64,000 nucleotides of DNA, from the NCBI GenBank assembly GCA_018907035.1, contig JACCIC010000121.1, positions 1,143,501 to 1,207,500 on the forward strand, given 5' to 3'. Both the position numbers and the translations under genes were made by a program. The notes below the pieces were generated by a model. It saw only the letters and a program-made list of their open reading frames with translations. It ran no database searches and had not been told where the DNA came from. This document shows, piece after piece, positions 1-11,681 of this stretch. The stretch comes from Sycobia sp. Sy_11 (Eukaryota > Arthropoda > Insecta > Hymenoptera > Epichrysomallidae). Numbering within the stretch: position 1 is the stretch's first letter; each line of letters starts with the position of its first letter.

Positions 1-1204
1 AAAAGAAACTTATTCTCGTTGCATATTAGTGATATAAGGAAATAATTATTTATCGATCAAATATATATATTAGTATACGAGTCTTTCAGTTATATATAGG
101 CAAAAAATAAATAAATTAGTGTTATATATATAAACTCAAATCAATGCAGAATTTCTGAGAACATGTTACCGGTAGAATTGTCACATACAAATTAGTTAGT
201 ATGTTAGGATTTTTATTGTTGAAAGAGGAACGACGCTTAACTTTTTCGTCATACAATTACTCAATAAGCACAATATTAAAAATGCCACACTCTATACCTC
301 GTCATTAATGATTAGATACCTTAAATGCAAAGTTATTCATACGTAAAGTTTATTAAGTAGAACATAGTAAGAGAGAAGGGTTTAAAATTGTAAAATTTAC
401 GTACGAGATTTGCATAGAGCGTTCTGAAATTATTCTGAAAAATTAATTAGTTAAAAATTAATTACAAAGTTTATATAACGATCTTAATAATGAAAGAACA
501 TTTACAAAGCATTATATTGTTTATGAGAACAAGATTTTTAAAGACTATTTGTTCAAATTTTTAATGAAAAAATTGATTAAAAAAAGTAAAATACAAAGTT
601 ATGAACACCCATAATCACATGGATTAAGTTAAGATTGAAGTTAAAATTAAAAGATACGTTTTGACAAAATTTCTGATTTGTTCAGATTTGTCTTTACTAA
701 AAAACCTAGTTAATTTATTTCATTCACATATAAAATTCAAATATTAAAATTATTGTTCTCAATAGATAGTTTCAACAATCAATACTCGTTATGGAAATAT
801 TTTTATTATAAAATGTTTTTACTGAACTAAATTCAGATAATTAAGTATCATATTTATTAATAATACTTAAAAAAAGGTCAAAGTTTTCAAGCTCATAGGG
901 AATATGAACATTAAAATGTAATTTACTATTAAAGATAAATATTAGCCATATCGATTCAAATTGTTGTCAGAGTGCGAACGTAAAAGTTATATCATAGATT
1001 ATACAATCGTAATGTTTTTAATTACATTACAGTCTCTATGTATACATAAAACTTTTACTCGTTGCACAATTAAATGCGATATTGTAAATATAAGTAAAAT
1101 TCGATCGTTCGTCTTTCAAAGATCACGGGATATGCGATATTTCCAAGACATATATTATAATGTTACGGTAATCATAAATGCCGCCAGTCATGAAGAATAC
1201 TTAC
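1..1204 (-). other. CadN intron, partial, running off the window
   Basis: This is strongly AT-rich sequence downstream of the last visible donor. I see no cadherin-like coding segment, repeat of note or structured element in it. Confidence 0.8.
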
Positions 1205-1396
1205 GTCGAGCGGTTTCTTAAGGACGATCCAACCGGATTCCGGTTGGATCTCGAAATATTCCAGACCCTTGTCATCATTCGGCGAGCTCAGGGAGTATAC
1301 GATCGCCCCATTGTTGTCGGCGTCCTCGTCCGAGGCAGAGACACGCAAAATGTTCGTGCCAATACTGGCGTCCTGTTTCACGTTCTCCACGTATTT
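1205..1396 (-). CDS. CadN: CadN coding exon (KYVENVKQDAS to KKPLD), leftmost in the window
   Basis: This exon encodes residues 1044-1107 in phase 0. It begins KYVENVKQDASIGTNILRVS, continues with ASDEDADNNGAIVYSL, and ends WIVLKKPLD at a GTAAGT donor (plus-strand 1199-1204). The acceptor is CATTTTGCAG. The repeat is cut in the middle. The continuation, expected to begin RETYKLEA as in fly CadN, is not found between 1 and 1204 and must lie outside the window. Confidence 0.95.
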
Positions 1397-2459
1397 CTGC
1401 AAAATGAAAAATGTGTTGTCGGTAAAATATAGAATATATTATGGATACTTTTAAGTACGTATTCATCGAATGTGTTAGAACTTTAAGAACACCATCTATT
1501 CTTTTACTAACGCCTACAATGGAGGATGTTTATACATTTTAACATCAATATTTCATTAGTGATTGATGCACTTGCGTAAATTAAGAGTGATGATGCGATT
1601 TCATTTGCTTTAATTATCGAATTAAAAGCTGATAATACTGTTTTTGGCTTCATTATGACAAGAAGCATTTTATAAAAACGTTTAAAAATTTTATATTAAA
1701 CAAAAAATGTTAAAAAATACCGAAATTCCAGAATGTTTATAAATTTATATAATGATGTAGAAAGCTTTATTTAAAATTTGATTACACGTTCTATCAATAT
1801 CTAAAAAGTCTTTTCCTTTGCATAAATTTACAGCTAATACGTAAAATTATTTAAACTCAACACCTTTTGAATATTTTAATAAAAATATTATGCAGAATTG
1901 GAAACATCTATAATTCAGCTGGAAAATACACTGTAAATGACTAATCTCATAAATGTTTTATAAATATAGTTTTATCTGAAAGGGATAACCGGCATAATTA
2001 GGCGCTGATGCGAACTCAATCCAGATGGATTGCAATTACAAATAAGAATTATACAGAAGTAAATTGTAGTATAAATCAGTGAAGCAGATGGCCAGTTAAA
2101 AAATCTATGACTTTAGCAATAAATAATCGACCATATAATCAGATGAGAGAAATATTTTGTGATAGTACTACACAAATTACTTGAGATAAGTTTTGCTTCG
2201 CCCTGTGTGGTAGAGAAATGTTTTTAACGCTCTACGACGATTAATAACTTAATAAGATGATTTTAACGTACGAAAATCGAAAGATTACATTGAGAAAATG
2301 ACAAAATATTGATATTTAACAAAGATCGTTCTTTTTCGCGAGCTTTTTTCAGGACTTTGGATACCCTCTTCACTAACAGAATGGTGCGCCACGGGATACT
2401 TCAAATGGGTGGACAGGTTCATGCATTTCATAAAACAATACGTGTACTACTATACTTAC
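1397..2459 (-). other. CadN intron (1.06 kb)
   Basis: AT-rich intron with consensus GTAAGT donor and TTTTGCAG acceptor. I found no duplicate or alternative exon and no transposon signature. Confidence 0.85.
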
Positions 2460-2606
2460 TTGACGATCGAAGAGAGGAGGATTGTCGTTAACGTCCGTAA
2501 TTTCCACGGTAAACGAACAGACACCCTCTAAAGAGGGTTCGCCCTGATCAGTCGCCTTTACTGTCACAGATACGAATTTGCCGTCGTCGCCTTCTCGATC
2601 GAATAC
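2460..2606 (-). CDS. CadN: CadN coding exon (VFDREGDDGK to DVNDNPPLFDRQ)
   Basis: This short 49-codon exon encodes residues 995-1043 and is in phase 0 at both ends. It has VFDREGDDG, the ATDQGEPSLEG calcium segment and the linker DVNDNPPLF (1032-1040), and ends in DRQ. The acceptor is TTCCCACAG and the donor is GTAAGT. A symmetric phase-0 exon can be skipped without a frameshift, but skipping would remove the end of one repeat. Confidence 0.95.
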
Positions 2607-2696
2607 CTGTGGGAATTTTAATATTAGTGCTCTGAATTGATCATATATACTAAAAGAAATTAATGCTCAATTAAAAGGTGCATGTATTACATTTTC

Positions 2697-2751
<55 letters not shown>

Positions 2752-3697
2752 CATCTTTCACAAATTTAAGGGAAAATTTTTTTTTATATAAACAGATTTT
2801 GAAATAATATTTTAATATTAAAAATCTTTTACACTACATAATTTATCACATCTTATAATCAAAATTCATATTTTGTGAAAATATTTTCGCATACAATTTC
2901 TGTAATTTATACATATTTTATAGAGAATTTTCAATATGAAATCAAACCTCGCAGTATTAAAGAAATACGACTATTCAATATTACTAAAATGTTATTAAAT
3001 AGCAATTACATTTTATATAGAAATAAAAATTTTTAATTAATTTTAATTAATATATTTGAAATTTGAAATTTGATTAATCTAAAAATTGTTTATCTATTTT
3101 AACATTTTAATTTGTCCAAAAATTGTCAGTTTAAAGATTGAAAGTAGATGAATTTGAAAAGTTGTTATTACAAATGTTTTGTAAAAAGTAATAAATATTG
3201 TGATTGCTTTTGATACATTAAGGAGTATTAAACTTTTATTTGGAAATTTCATTTGTGTAAAATGTAGTAATTCTAAAATAATTCTATACTTAAAACTAAA
3301 ACATAAATATGGAATTTATAATTACTTCATTATTACATTTTATATAAAATATTTATTTTCACATTGATATATCCTAATGTAATCTTATTTAACTTAGAAA
3401 TCGTAGATAACCAGACAAACCGTAATAGTTTCCTATGAGTTCAAAGTTTGTACTGTTAAAGTGCAACGAAATTGTTTGAACATCAATTCATATCATTCTT
3501 ATATATTTATTATCTTGAAATATATATATGCTTCATTTCGTGAATCGATTATGTTCAAATACCGGTTTCTAGCTATATTTTACTGATTTTCGGCAGTTTT
3601 GCACAATCATCTAGCCACATCAATATCCTGTTTCATGTCAATGGTGCTGTAACTTCACACTCGCGTTCATCCCCTCTTTGGCAGCCAAGCAACCCAC
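2607..3697 (-). other. CadN intron (1.09 kb) with a (TA)n tract
   Basis: AT-rich intron containing a pure (TA)n microsatellite at about 2702-2748. Nothing else stands out. Confidence 0.85.
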
Positions 3698-4293
3698 CTT
3701 GTTCGTCGACACCTGCCCAGTCTCCTCGTCGACGGTGAATTTGGTGCCCTTCTGGTTCGGCTGCTGGACGATGGAGTACTTGACCTGCCCGTTGACGCCC
3801 TTGTCCTCGTCCGTGGCCTGCACCTTGATCACCGGACTGCCGTTCGTCGCACCCTCCTCCACCTTGGGATAGTAGGTGGCGCAATCCTTGAACACGGGCT
3901 TGTTATCGTTCACGTCGGTGATGAAGACGACGACCACGGCGGTGCTCGTGTGGATGTTCTCCGCGCCGTTGAGGCAGCACGCGCCGTCGTCCATTGCGGT
4001 CACGTTGAGCTCGTACTTGTCTCGGTCGAGAGAGATGTTCTTGTTGTGCAACCTTATCACTCCAGTGATCTCCTCGATCACGAACTGGCCGGATGAGGTG
4101 CCGCCCCCGACGAAACCAAAGCGCACGTTGTCGCCGTCCTTGTCCGAGGCGACGACTGTCGTCACAAGGGTGTTCGGACCCGCGTTCTCGTCGACGTTCG
4201 GCGTGTAAACCTGCTGCGAGAACTTGGGCTCCTCGTCGTTCTTGTTCTTCGTGTAGATGCGCACCGTGGCCGTGCCGCTCTTCGACGGCTCTC
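3698..4293 (-). CDS. CadN: CadN coding exon, longest internal (three repeat segments)
   Basis: This exon finishes codon 796 and encodes residues 797-994. It contains the divergent linker KNKNDEEPKF (811-820). A full repeat follows with NVDENAGPNT, ASDKDGDN and LDRDKYEL, and then the linker DVNDNKPVF (922-930). Most of the next repeat comes after that (PKVEEG, ATDEDKGVNG), up to STNK. The cysteines CC (901-902) and C933 look CadN-specific. An exceptionally clean pyrimidine tract precedes the acceptor (TCTGTCGCAG). The donor is GTGGGT, in phase 0. The overlapping open frames on both strands are shadows. Confidence 0.96.
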
Positions 4294-5015
4294 CTGCGAC
4301 AGAAAAAGAAAGAAAAAAGTTGAGTTAGTTGAAAAACTTGATATTTTTCTATAATAATATTAGATATTGAATATACACCTGACATTGTGCCGCTAAAACA
4401 AGGTATTTATTTGCTAAAGGAGTTATATAATAGACATTAACAATTTTATATCAACAAATAATCCAATAATTATAATACTACTTATTGTCGATAAAAGTTA
4501 TTCTTGATGAAACTTAATTTGGAATAATATATAAAATAACTTAAAATAGATTAAAGCAAAAGGGCTTGTAAAAACTACTTTCCTTGAAATTTTTATTTTT
4601 ATTTGCCTTATTTAAGAACAAAAAATAAGTTGATGTTTATGAATTAGAACAGAGATGTAATTATTGGTTATTATAATTGTATTATACAATCTTTCCTTAT
4701 TGAGAAAACGAGCTTCTAGAAAAATATTTAGAAACTACTATTTTAGAAAACCACTACTTTGAAAAAATGCATTTACGTTTATAATTCCAAACATCTATGA
4801 TTCGGATAAGAATACAATATAAGAACATAAGTAATATGTATATGTATATATGTTCAATAACCCTAATATGGCCTTTTTTCTATAATATTTAATATAACTT
4901 TTTTAATAATTTCAGGTGATTAGTTTTTCCTGTAAATTCAGTTCTGTTCATTTTATATAACAAAATTCAACTAAAGTAATAGATATTTTTTTGGTCTTAA
5001 AGTACTATTAAATAG

Positions 5016-5050
<35 letters not shown>

Positions 5051-7638
5051 TATAATGGTAGTGAAACTGTCCCATAGACTAATTTGAAATAGAAATAATG
5101 AGTTTAGATGAACGAAAAATTATAATTAGTAAAGAACGATCTAACTACCCCCACACGCCTTCAGTTTCTAGAGAGGGGTCGAAGCAAATTCTAAACGTTA
5201 GACAAAGCTGCAACTGTTTATTGGTATGAGGGCAGTCGGATTGTTCTTTACTAATTATATTTTTCTTTCAGCTAAACTAATGATTTTTATTTCAGGTTAG
5301 TCCACGACGGGGGGATCATATTATATTTTATATAATATTTATTATATATTTTGACGAAATCAAAAGAGATATTACAAAAAATGATATATAAATAAAACAA
5401 AATTTCATGTGTATAATTAGCAACTAATTTTTCAATTGCATTAAAATCAGCAGTAGAAGAAACCGGTACATTAAATCGATACAGTATCATTTCAATCGAT
5501 TTGTTTTTTCTTTTTATTGTATTAGTCTCACGATTTTTAAAATAATTTTTGTTTTATACAAAACCGTTGTAAAGTATATCCATAGTGCCACGGTTGATAT
5601 ATTTTTATGATTAGTTAATCAATGTTTATATAAATAGAATGAATTTAAATGAATAATTCCATTAGTTAATATTGTATTTAGTAAAATTATCACATTTTGG
5701 TAACCTCAAATTTACAATAAGATAATTTCAACTATTCTATATCATCACGACCAGCTTCTTTAAGTAATTAAAGTACATTTATAAATTCTTTAAGTAAATA
5801 CATAAATTTATAAAATATATTTATAAATATTCAATTTGTTATATTAATCAATTACTATTATTTAAATATTTAAATATTAGTAAACTTATCAAATTGAAAT
5901 TGTATCGATTTTGGCTTGGATTAATATTCGCAATGATACAAATTTTGGAAAAGTAGCAAAACCGCAGACACAATAGTGACAATCTATTGTGGTAGAGCTA
6001 TCAAGCCTACGTCTTTTACAGTGATATAAATCAGACAGGCTTATGTGACTATCAATCTCATGACGGTTAATTAGTTCAGAGCTTTAACCGCAAAATAGTA
6101 TTCTGTACTAATACCACTAACTAATCAAACGTTGCTCTCCATTCCGAAATTAATAATTTTAGATTAGAGAATTTCTAATGGTTTAAATCTATACTACTAA
6201 ATCCGCATATTAATATAACAATATTTGAAATTCTAGTTAATTACTTGAAATAATAATAATAACATTATATAATAAACATACAATGTACTCTTATTTAATA
6301 TTTTATTATATTTACAATTATGTAAAGTATCTATTATATTTATTATTATGCGAGCATCTTTCGTGATTTTTTTAGTTAAATTATATATATTAAAAATACT
6401 TGTATAATTATATGCAAGTTGAAATTTTTATTATAATTAATTAGTAAATTATGTCTAAATAACATAGTAAAAATGATTACTGCTGTTCACTTTTATGAAC
6501 TTTACTATTCTAAGATGCTATTTTTATATATCAGAGATTTTCACTTCCTGCTTAACAATTATTTTGTATTGCAAAATATGAACTAGAAAACAATACTTTA
6601 CTTATTTAAAAGTATTTAAAATAATATGAAACTTCTCTAGACTGAATGGCTTCAAATTTTCAAAATCTTTAATGTTTGATTTTTTTCTAACATTATTTAT
6701 TTTTTATTAAAAGATATTTAAATAAACTTAAAACCTCTTTTTAGAATACCGCACGAAAAATTTATTGCTTTCACGAAAATAATTCTAAATACAAAAAGAT
6801 ACCTTCTTTTTTTTTTTTTTAATTATACTACTATGTAAGAAATTGAGAAATAATGGGCTAGTAAATTAGACTATTAACGAAATTAGAAAGTTATTGGCTT
6901 TTATAAATTGAATAAATATGAAAATATCAGAAATTATGAAACAGATATTGTAACTGCAATGTATGGTTCTCCTCAGCGAAATAAAAATTGAACGTTTTAA
7001 GTTCAACTTTTTATATTTAGTATCTGAGAATAATTTTTTTATTTGTAAAAAACGAGATAGGATCTCGCTAAAAAGGCAATCGGAACAATCAGCTTTATTG
7101 CTTAGAATTTCTTTAAATTTGACTAAAGTTTATGGAAGATTATTGTCACATCATATGATATTTTTTGATAATTAGTTTTTTATTTTTCTTTTTTCAATTC
7201 ATTTCGACTAATCTAATAGTACGATTAATCTAAGTTAAGAAATGTACGATTAATCTAATTTAAGAATTTATTTCATTTATTTAATTATTTATTCTTCCTA
7301 TATTTTTTATTTCAATAATTAAAGTAATTTCAACAGCAATTTATCCGGAAAATTGTTTAAAGTTTTTCTTTATTTTACGAATGGAGTGAAATTTAATAAA
7401 TGTCTCGAACAAATGCTTAAAATATTTCAATTATCGAAATACAAGTTACTTCTCTGCGCAAGGTAAATTATGTGAATTATTTATTTATTTTTCTTTTTTG
7501 TATATTATTAGAGTCAGGTTTTTGCTCGGACATTGGCTATTGAATGTTCAATAACGACCAAAAATAGGGTATGTTCAAAATGTTACATCGACATTTGGCA
7601 GAGAAGTTGACTAATATGTGCAAATTTGAAATACGCAC
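4294..7638 (-). other. CadN intron (3.3 kb)
   Basis: AT-rich intron containing an (AAT)n tract (about 5021-5051) and a fold-back element (about 5068-5306). From 5.3 to 7.6 kb there is only AT-rich sequence, with no coding or structural feature I can support. Confidence 0.85.
5068..5306. mobile_element. Fold-back / MITE-like element in a CadN intron
   Basis: Two long imperfect inverted arms face each other. The left arm is 5068-5159 and the right arm 5224-5306, separated by a loop of about 65 bases. The best-matched core is TATAATTAGTAAAGAAC in the left arm, with its complement in the right arm. Similarity continues outward through AGTTTAG and TGAAATA and inward through an ACT-CCC-CA pattern. 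The element has no coding capacity, so it resembles a non-autonomous MITE or fold-back element. I cannot name the family or fix a target-site duplication. Confidence 0.7.
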
Positions 7639-7915
7639 CTTTATCTTTGGCTGTGACAATGAATTCGTAATAGGCATTATTGTTATCGGCATCGAGTTGT
7701 TTATTATTGACTATGATGCCGCTTGCATCAACACTAAAATGATCATCCGACACGAGATATTCGATTTCTGCGTTCACTCCTGAATCTGCGTCCGTAGCTT
7801 TGACTTTAAGAATACTCTTCCCCAAAGGTATATCCTCGTCCACATTGTGAGCTTGGTAATCCGGCAATTCGAACTTGGGCGCATTGTCATTGACATCCGA
7901 CACGCGAATCGTTAG
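7639..7915 (-). CDS. CadN: CadN coding exon (DVNDNAPKF repeat)
   Basis: This exon encodes residues 704-795 plus one base of codon 796. It opens with LTIRVSDVNDNAPKF (linker DVNDNAPKF at 710-718). The next repeat follows with its full set of calcium-binding motifs: NVDED, the DADSGVNAEI segment and a QLDAD segment. It ends at TAKDKG. The acceptor is CTTTTAG and the donor is GTGCGT, in phase 1. This is a textbook ectodomain repeat and among the best-conserved stretches here. Confidence 0.96.
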
Positions 7916-8360
7916 CTAAAAGTTTATAAAAAATTAAGACATTGTCATATAAATCATTTTTTATGTAATTGCAATGTTATAAGGATGATATTCGCGAACT
8001 AATTAAGAGACGGCACAAGTTTAAAGAGTACGAGAAAAATTTTTAAGATTGTTTTGGAATTTAACATCGTCAGAAATTGTTTGAAAAAATGTCCTACTTT
8101 CAATTTTACTATCTATAAATTGGATTAATTTTGCTTCATGCTTTCATGATTTTTATATTTTATTTTAAAAACGAATGATAGTACATATTTCAAAATCAAT
8201 CAATTAGAAGGAAAGGTAGGAATGAACGTAATAAGAAATACATAACAATTATGTTTGATGGAATCTAGATAAGAAGAAAGTAATTACTTTAGAAAAATTC
8301 GTTTTAAAAACTGTGTACTTTGTCAGAAAAAGCCAAAAGGAAGGAAAAACTATACTTTAC
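7916..8360 (-). other. CadN intron (445 bp)
   Basis: AT-rich intron with GTAAAG donor and TTTTAG acceptor. Nothing else is seen. Confidence 0.85.
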
Positions 8361-8580
8361 CTCCACCGACGTAGAAAATCCTCCCGAATCTTCGGTAGCT
8401 GTAACCAGGAGTTGATAAATGTGCGGCTGTCGAACATCTTCGAAATCTAATTCCTTAGCAAGGCGAACAATCCCGTTGGTCGGTCCAATATTGAATGTTC
8501 CAGCTGCCCCTTGACCCTGAGCTTTCAGAGTATAACGTATTTCACGATCCGCAAACGATTTGGCTTTCACTGATATTATA
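8361..8580 (-). CDS. CadN: CadN coding exon (IISVKAKSFADREIRYTL)
   Basis: This exon encodes residues 631-703 after completing codon 630. It includes the repeat core REIRYTLKAQGQGAAGTFNIG, the LDFED motif and the TATEDSGG segment that precedes a linker. The acceptor is TTTTTTACAG. The donor is GTAAAG after TSVE, in phase 0. It joins exactly to LTIRVSDVND in the next exon. Apart from small substitutions it matches the family closely. Confidence 0.95.
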
Positions 8581-9587
8581 CTGTAAAAAATAAAATTAAT
8601 TAAAATATGTTTAAAATGAAAATTACTTTATAAAACTTAATCGATGAAACTCGCAATTTGAAAGTATATTAATGAATATAACAAATGTATGAAACAGAGA
8701 AGCGATTTTGATAGAAATATCGAAGTGTATTAAACGCAAACAACAGTTAAGCAAAACAAAAATCTTATTCGAAAGATATATATATTTTCTCATTGATAGT
8801 CCTTTATGCATTATTAATTAAATTGAACTGAGGACATTCTAGAAAACTCTATTTGCGTGTGTATACACAATTAGCTAGAAAGATACCTCATTTACCTTTA
8901 TTTATAAAGTTGACTATATTAAAATTCAATATTAATGTTTTAGATGATAAGATATATATAAATAAACTAAAGGAAATTTTTAATGTGCGGAATAGAAGTT
9001 GAATGTTTTTGAATTTTGATTTAATAAATACAGAACACTATAGAAAATGTGTACAAAAAAAGACTTGCGAACGAATTGTCTTTCTACAAATTGATACTTG
9101 GTATTTAAATTTATTCCATGTTTAATGTCACGATAAAACATATAGCTAGTAGTTTATGCCCACATAGAGATCCGGGAATAAGCAATAAATCACAGACAAG
9201 GCAGAAGCCAGGAATAACAAGGAATATAAAATCATGACACGCAACACTTGTACCTTCTATTGCGCTCGCTTGTGCCTTATTCCATTATTGCTGGACCTAT
9301 CAAAGTATAGGTCTCTACTTGTATCTTAAATGCTCGAATATTCACTTGTAAAAGTGGCATTAATACCAACACATTCCATTTGTAACAATGGGAAGTTGAC
9401 ATTTATTTACCTGCAAGGCCTTGTTTGAATCATTGAAACTTTAATCTTGAAATTTTAAAACTATAATTTGACTTCTCGAACAAGACCAGAATTCCAATCA
9501 AATATCTCGTTCGAGCGTTCGTATTGTATATGAAGTTTTACGCGCGTTATCATCTATACATAGATATATAGATAAAGAGATACCCAC
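8581..9587 (-). other. CadN intron (1.0 kb)
   Basis: Mostly AT-rich. A short segment of ordinary composition at about 9160-9320 has loosely self-complementary words, but I cannot support a defined element. Confidence 0.8.
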
Positions 9588-9834
9588 TCCGAGTCCTTCT
9601 TCTTGTTCTCTGGTATTTCAGCGTCGTACGCTGTGAGATAGAATTGCGGCGCCCGCTTGCCGCCGACGATCGATAGCCGCTCCTCGGGCGTCGACTGATA
9701 ACGCCTCTCGTCGATGCGGCCGTTCTGGTCCTCGGCTTTGACGTAAAGTACGTACTCCATGTCGAGCTGGAACGGATCGGTACCCCGGGTGCGCACCACT
9801 CCCGAGCGCTCGTCCACCTCGAATCTACCGCCGG
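9588..9834 (-). CDS. CadN: CadN coding exon (GGRFEVDERSG to AEIPENKKKDSD)
   Basis: This exon encodes residues 549-629, with split codons at both ends (T548, D630). It contains the repeat core GVVRTRGTDPFQLDMEYVLY and the calcium-site motif KAEDQNG. The atypical linker KRAPQFY (607-613) replaces a DxNDN motif. It ends in AEIPENKKKDS. Three overlapping donor positions are possible. GTGGGT (plus-strand 9582-9587) is chosen because GA+T restores the aspartate that begins DIISVKAKS, as in fly CadN. The acceptor is ATACGCAG. The exon is GC-rich compared with its AT-rich introns. Confidence 0.95.
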
Positions 9835-9967
9835 CTGCGTATCATACGTACAATATTTATATTTATATAAATAAATTAGGTAAATGCGTGCAATCCAATG
9901 AAAAACGCATAAAATAAAAAATTCAACAATTTTAAAAAATAAATTGTTTACTTATTATAATAATTCC

Positions 9968-10265
9968 GACGTTTCCTCTTTCAGGGAAGGGCCTTATTAA
10001 GGCATGCTCCAGGTTAATCGTAATACATAAAATTATAATCAGATCAAAATCAATTGGCTAAACGTATATAGGAAGAAAAATCTGAAATAATTTAACTTAT
10101 AAGAGCACGACTAAAGATATGTTTCTACGTCAAATTGTAAAATTAAACTCACAATTTTTGATACTATAAGTTTTACCAATTGATTTTGATGTCATCATAA
10201 TTTTATGTATTATGATTAAGCTGAAACATGCCATAATAACGACTTTCTTCCAAGGTCGAAAAGTC
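9968..10265. mobile_element. Fold-back / MITE-like element with arms of about 63 bp
   Basis: The left arm 10001-10063 and right arm 10170-10232 are inverted copies. They share GGCATG, TTAATC, TAATACATAAAATTAT and ATCAAAATCAATTGG, with only scattered mismatches. Weaker similarity continues outward, from GAC at 9968 to GTC near 10265. The interior of about 106 bases is AT-rich and non-coding. The arms do not resemble those of the 5.1-kb element, so this is a different family. The superfamily is unknown. Confidence 0.75.
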
Positions 10266-10621
10266 GATAGTAATATAATAAATATACCATTTGCTTTTAC
10301 AGATCATTGTTTTGTTTTAAATATTATATGTTGCATTCTCACTATGGTCTTTTTTCTTTCTATTTTCGATCTTGTATGTAAGGATATAACCGAATCCTCT
10401 CGACCCCCCTCCCCAAACGATTGGATATGTGCACGGTTTAATTTTTCCCTCGCGCGGTCAATTATATAATTTATCGACGAAATTATACAGTTACCATTGG
10501 TTTAAAATCTGAATGGCTGAATGGCCCTCCCACATTGTGCTTGAAACATCTGCTTCCACCCCTGACTCAACACATTAAAATTTATTTCTCAATTCCCGAG
10601 AGCTATATCTACAAGGTTGCA

Positions 10622-10622
<1 letters not shown>

Positions 10623-10683
<61 letters not shown>
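10623..10683. repeat. (TA)n microsatellite
   Basis: Pure TA dinucleotide tract of about 60 bases inside a CadN intron. Confidence 0.97.
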
Positions 10684-10689
<6 letters not shown>

Positions 10690-10989
10690 GCATGAATTTT
10701 TAACTTTCTTAAAAAAATATATCAAATTCTTCGTATTGATAAGTACAGGAAAAATATCAAAATTGAAACTAAAATCCATATGAAATCCAAATCTATCGTC
10801 ATATATATCGAATTTTCAGCATTGATAAATCACTTTTGCTAATCCTGATCGGTGTCAAGTGCCATTGACGCGTACAAATGGCTCTTCTGATTTCGAAATT
10901 AATACCCAACCGATATCTTCCCGTAAATTGAAAATATACCCTTCCTCATCCCCGCAATAATGGCCTCACGTAGAATCCTCAGAGAGAGG

Positions 10990-11021
<32 letters not shown>

Positions 11022-11216
11022 TATGTATTAATTCTCTTTCATTAACGCGAATAAATGAGCCACCTTATTATATATAACATAAAATACCTACATACGTACA
11101 TGCATACATACATCTCTTTTCTCTCTCTCCTCTCTTTCTCTCTCTGATTGTGCACGCGCGCACGGTGTGTGGGGAGAGGTCATTATCAAATATGTATATG
11201 TCTGTATGTATGTATG

Positions 11217-11223
<7 letters not shown>

Positions 11224-11272
<49 letters not shown>

Positions 11273-11375
11273 CATAATAATAACAATAGCAATAATAATC
11301 ACAATAAAAATAACAATAACAATAACAACAACAACAACAAGAACAATAACAATAATAATAAGAACAGTAACGCAC
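11224..11375. repeat. (TA)n then (AAT/AAC)n tract abutting a CadN splice donor
   Basis: A (TA)n run (about 11224-11270) passes into AAT/AAC trinucleotide-rich sequence with occasional G. This continues to the donor GTGCGT of the exon whose left edge is 11376. On the coding strand the intron therefore begins within a TTG/TTA repeat. Confidence 0.9.
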
Positions 11376-11567
11376 TTCGATCACGCACGATGAAATAGTG
11401 GATGTTGCTGTCGGTGTCCGGATCCCGAGCTTGGAGCGTGAAGACGTGAGTGTTGGGCGGGGCGTTCAGCTGGACCACCGCCTGCATGGGTAGGGGCCTG
11501 TTGATGAAGTACGGCGGCTCGTCGTTCACGTCCTTTATGTTGATGATGACTCGCTGATTGTCGGTAT
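11376..11567 (-). CDS. CadN: CadN coding exon (repeat boundary DVNDEPPYF)
   Basis: This exon completes codon 484 and encodes residues 485-547. It ends one repeat with the calcium-binding linker DVNDEPPYF (about 496-504) and starts the next with INRPLPMQAVVQLNAPPNTH. It also carries the calcium-site pair ARDPDTD. The acceptor is TTTCCGCAG before ATACCGAC. The donor is GTGCGT directly after CGTGATCGAA, and the split codon A+CC gives T, so the protein reads RDRTGG. The sequence is nearly identical to Drosophila CadN as I recall it. The donor lies at the edge of a trinucleotide-repeat tract. Confidence 0.95.
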
Positions 11568-11626
11568 CTGCGGAAATTTTCAGAATGGGCTTTAAAGCCG
11601 CACTGTTGGACTATTCGCGCGCGATT

Positions 11627-11681
<55 letters not shown>

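Larger units (their letters stand above)
9835..11375 (-). other. CadN intron (1.5 kb) with a fold-back element and microsatellites
   Basis: This intron holds a fold-back element (about 9968-10265), (TA)n at about 10623-10683 and 11224-11270, GA-rich tracts near 10980-11020 and CT-rich tracts near 11111-11145. An (AAT/AAC)n run continues to the splice donor of the preceding exon. Confidence 0.85.

Noticed and set aside
4093..4323. Arginine/cysteine-rich frames over the 3698-4293 exon
   Set aside because: These are other-frame shadows of a coding exon whose minus-strand frame matches CadN along its full length.
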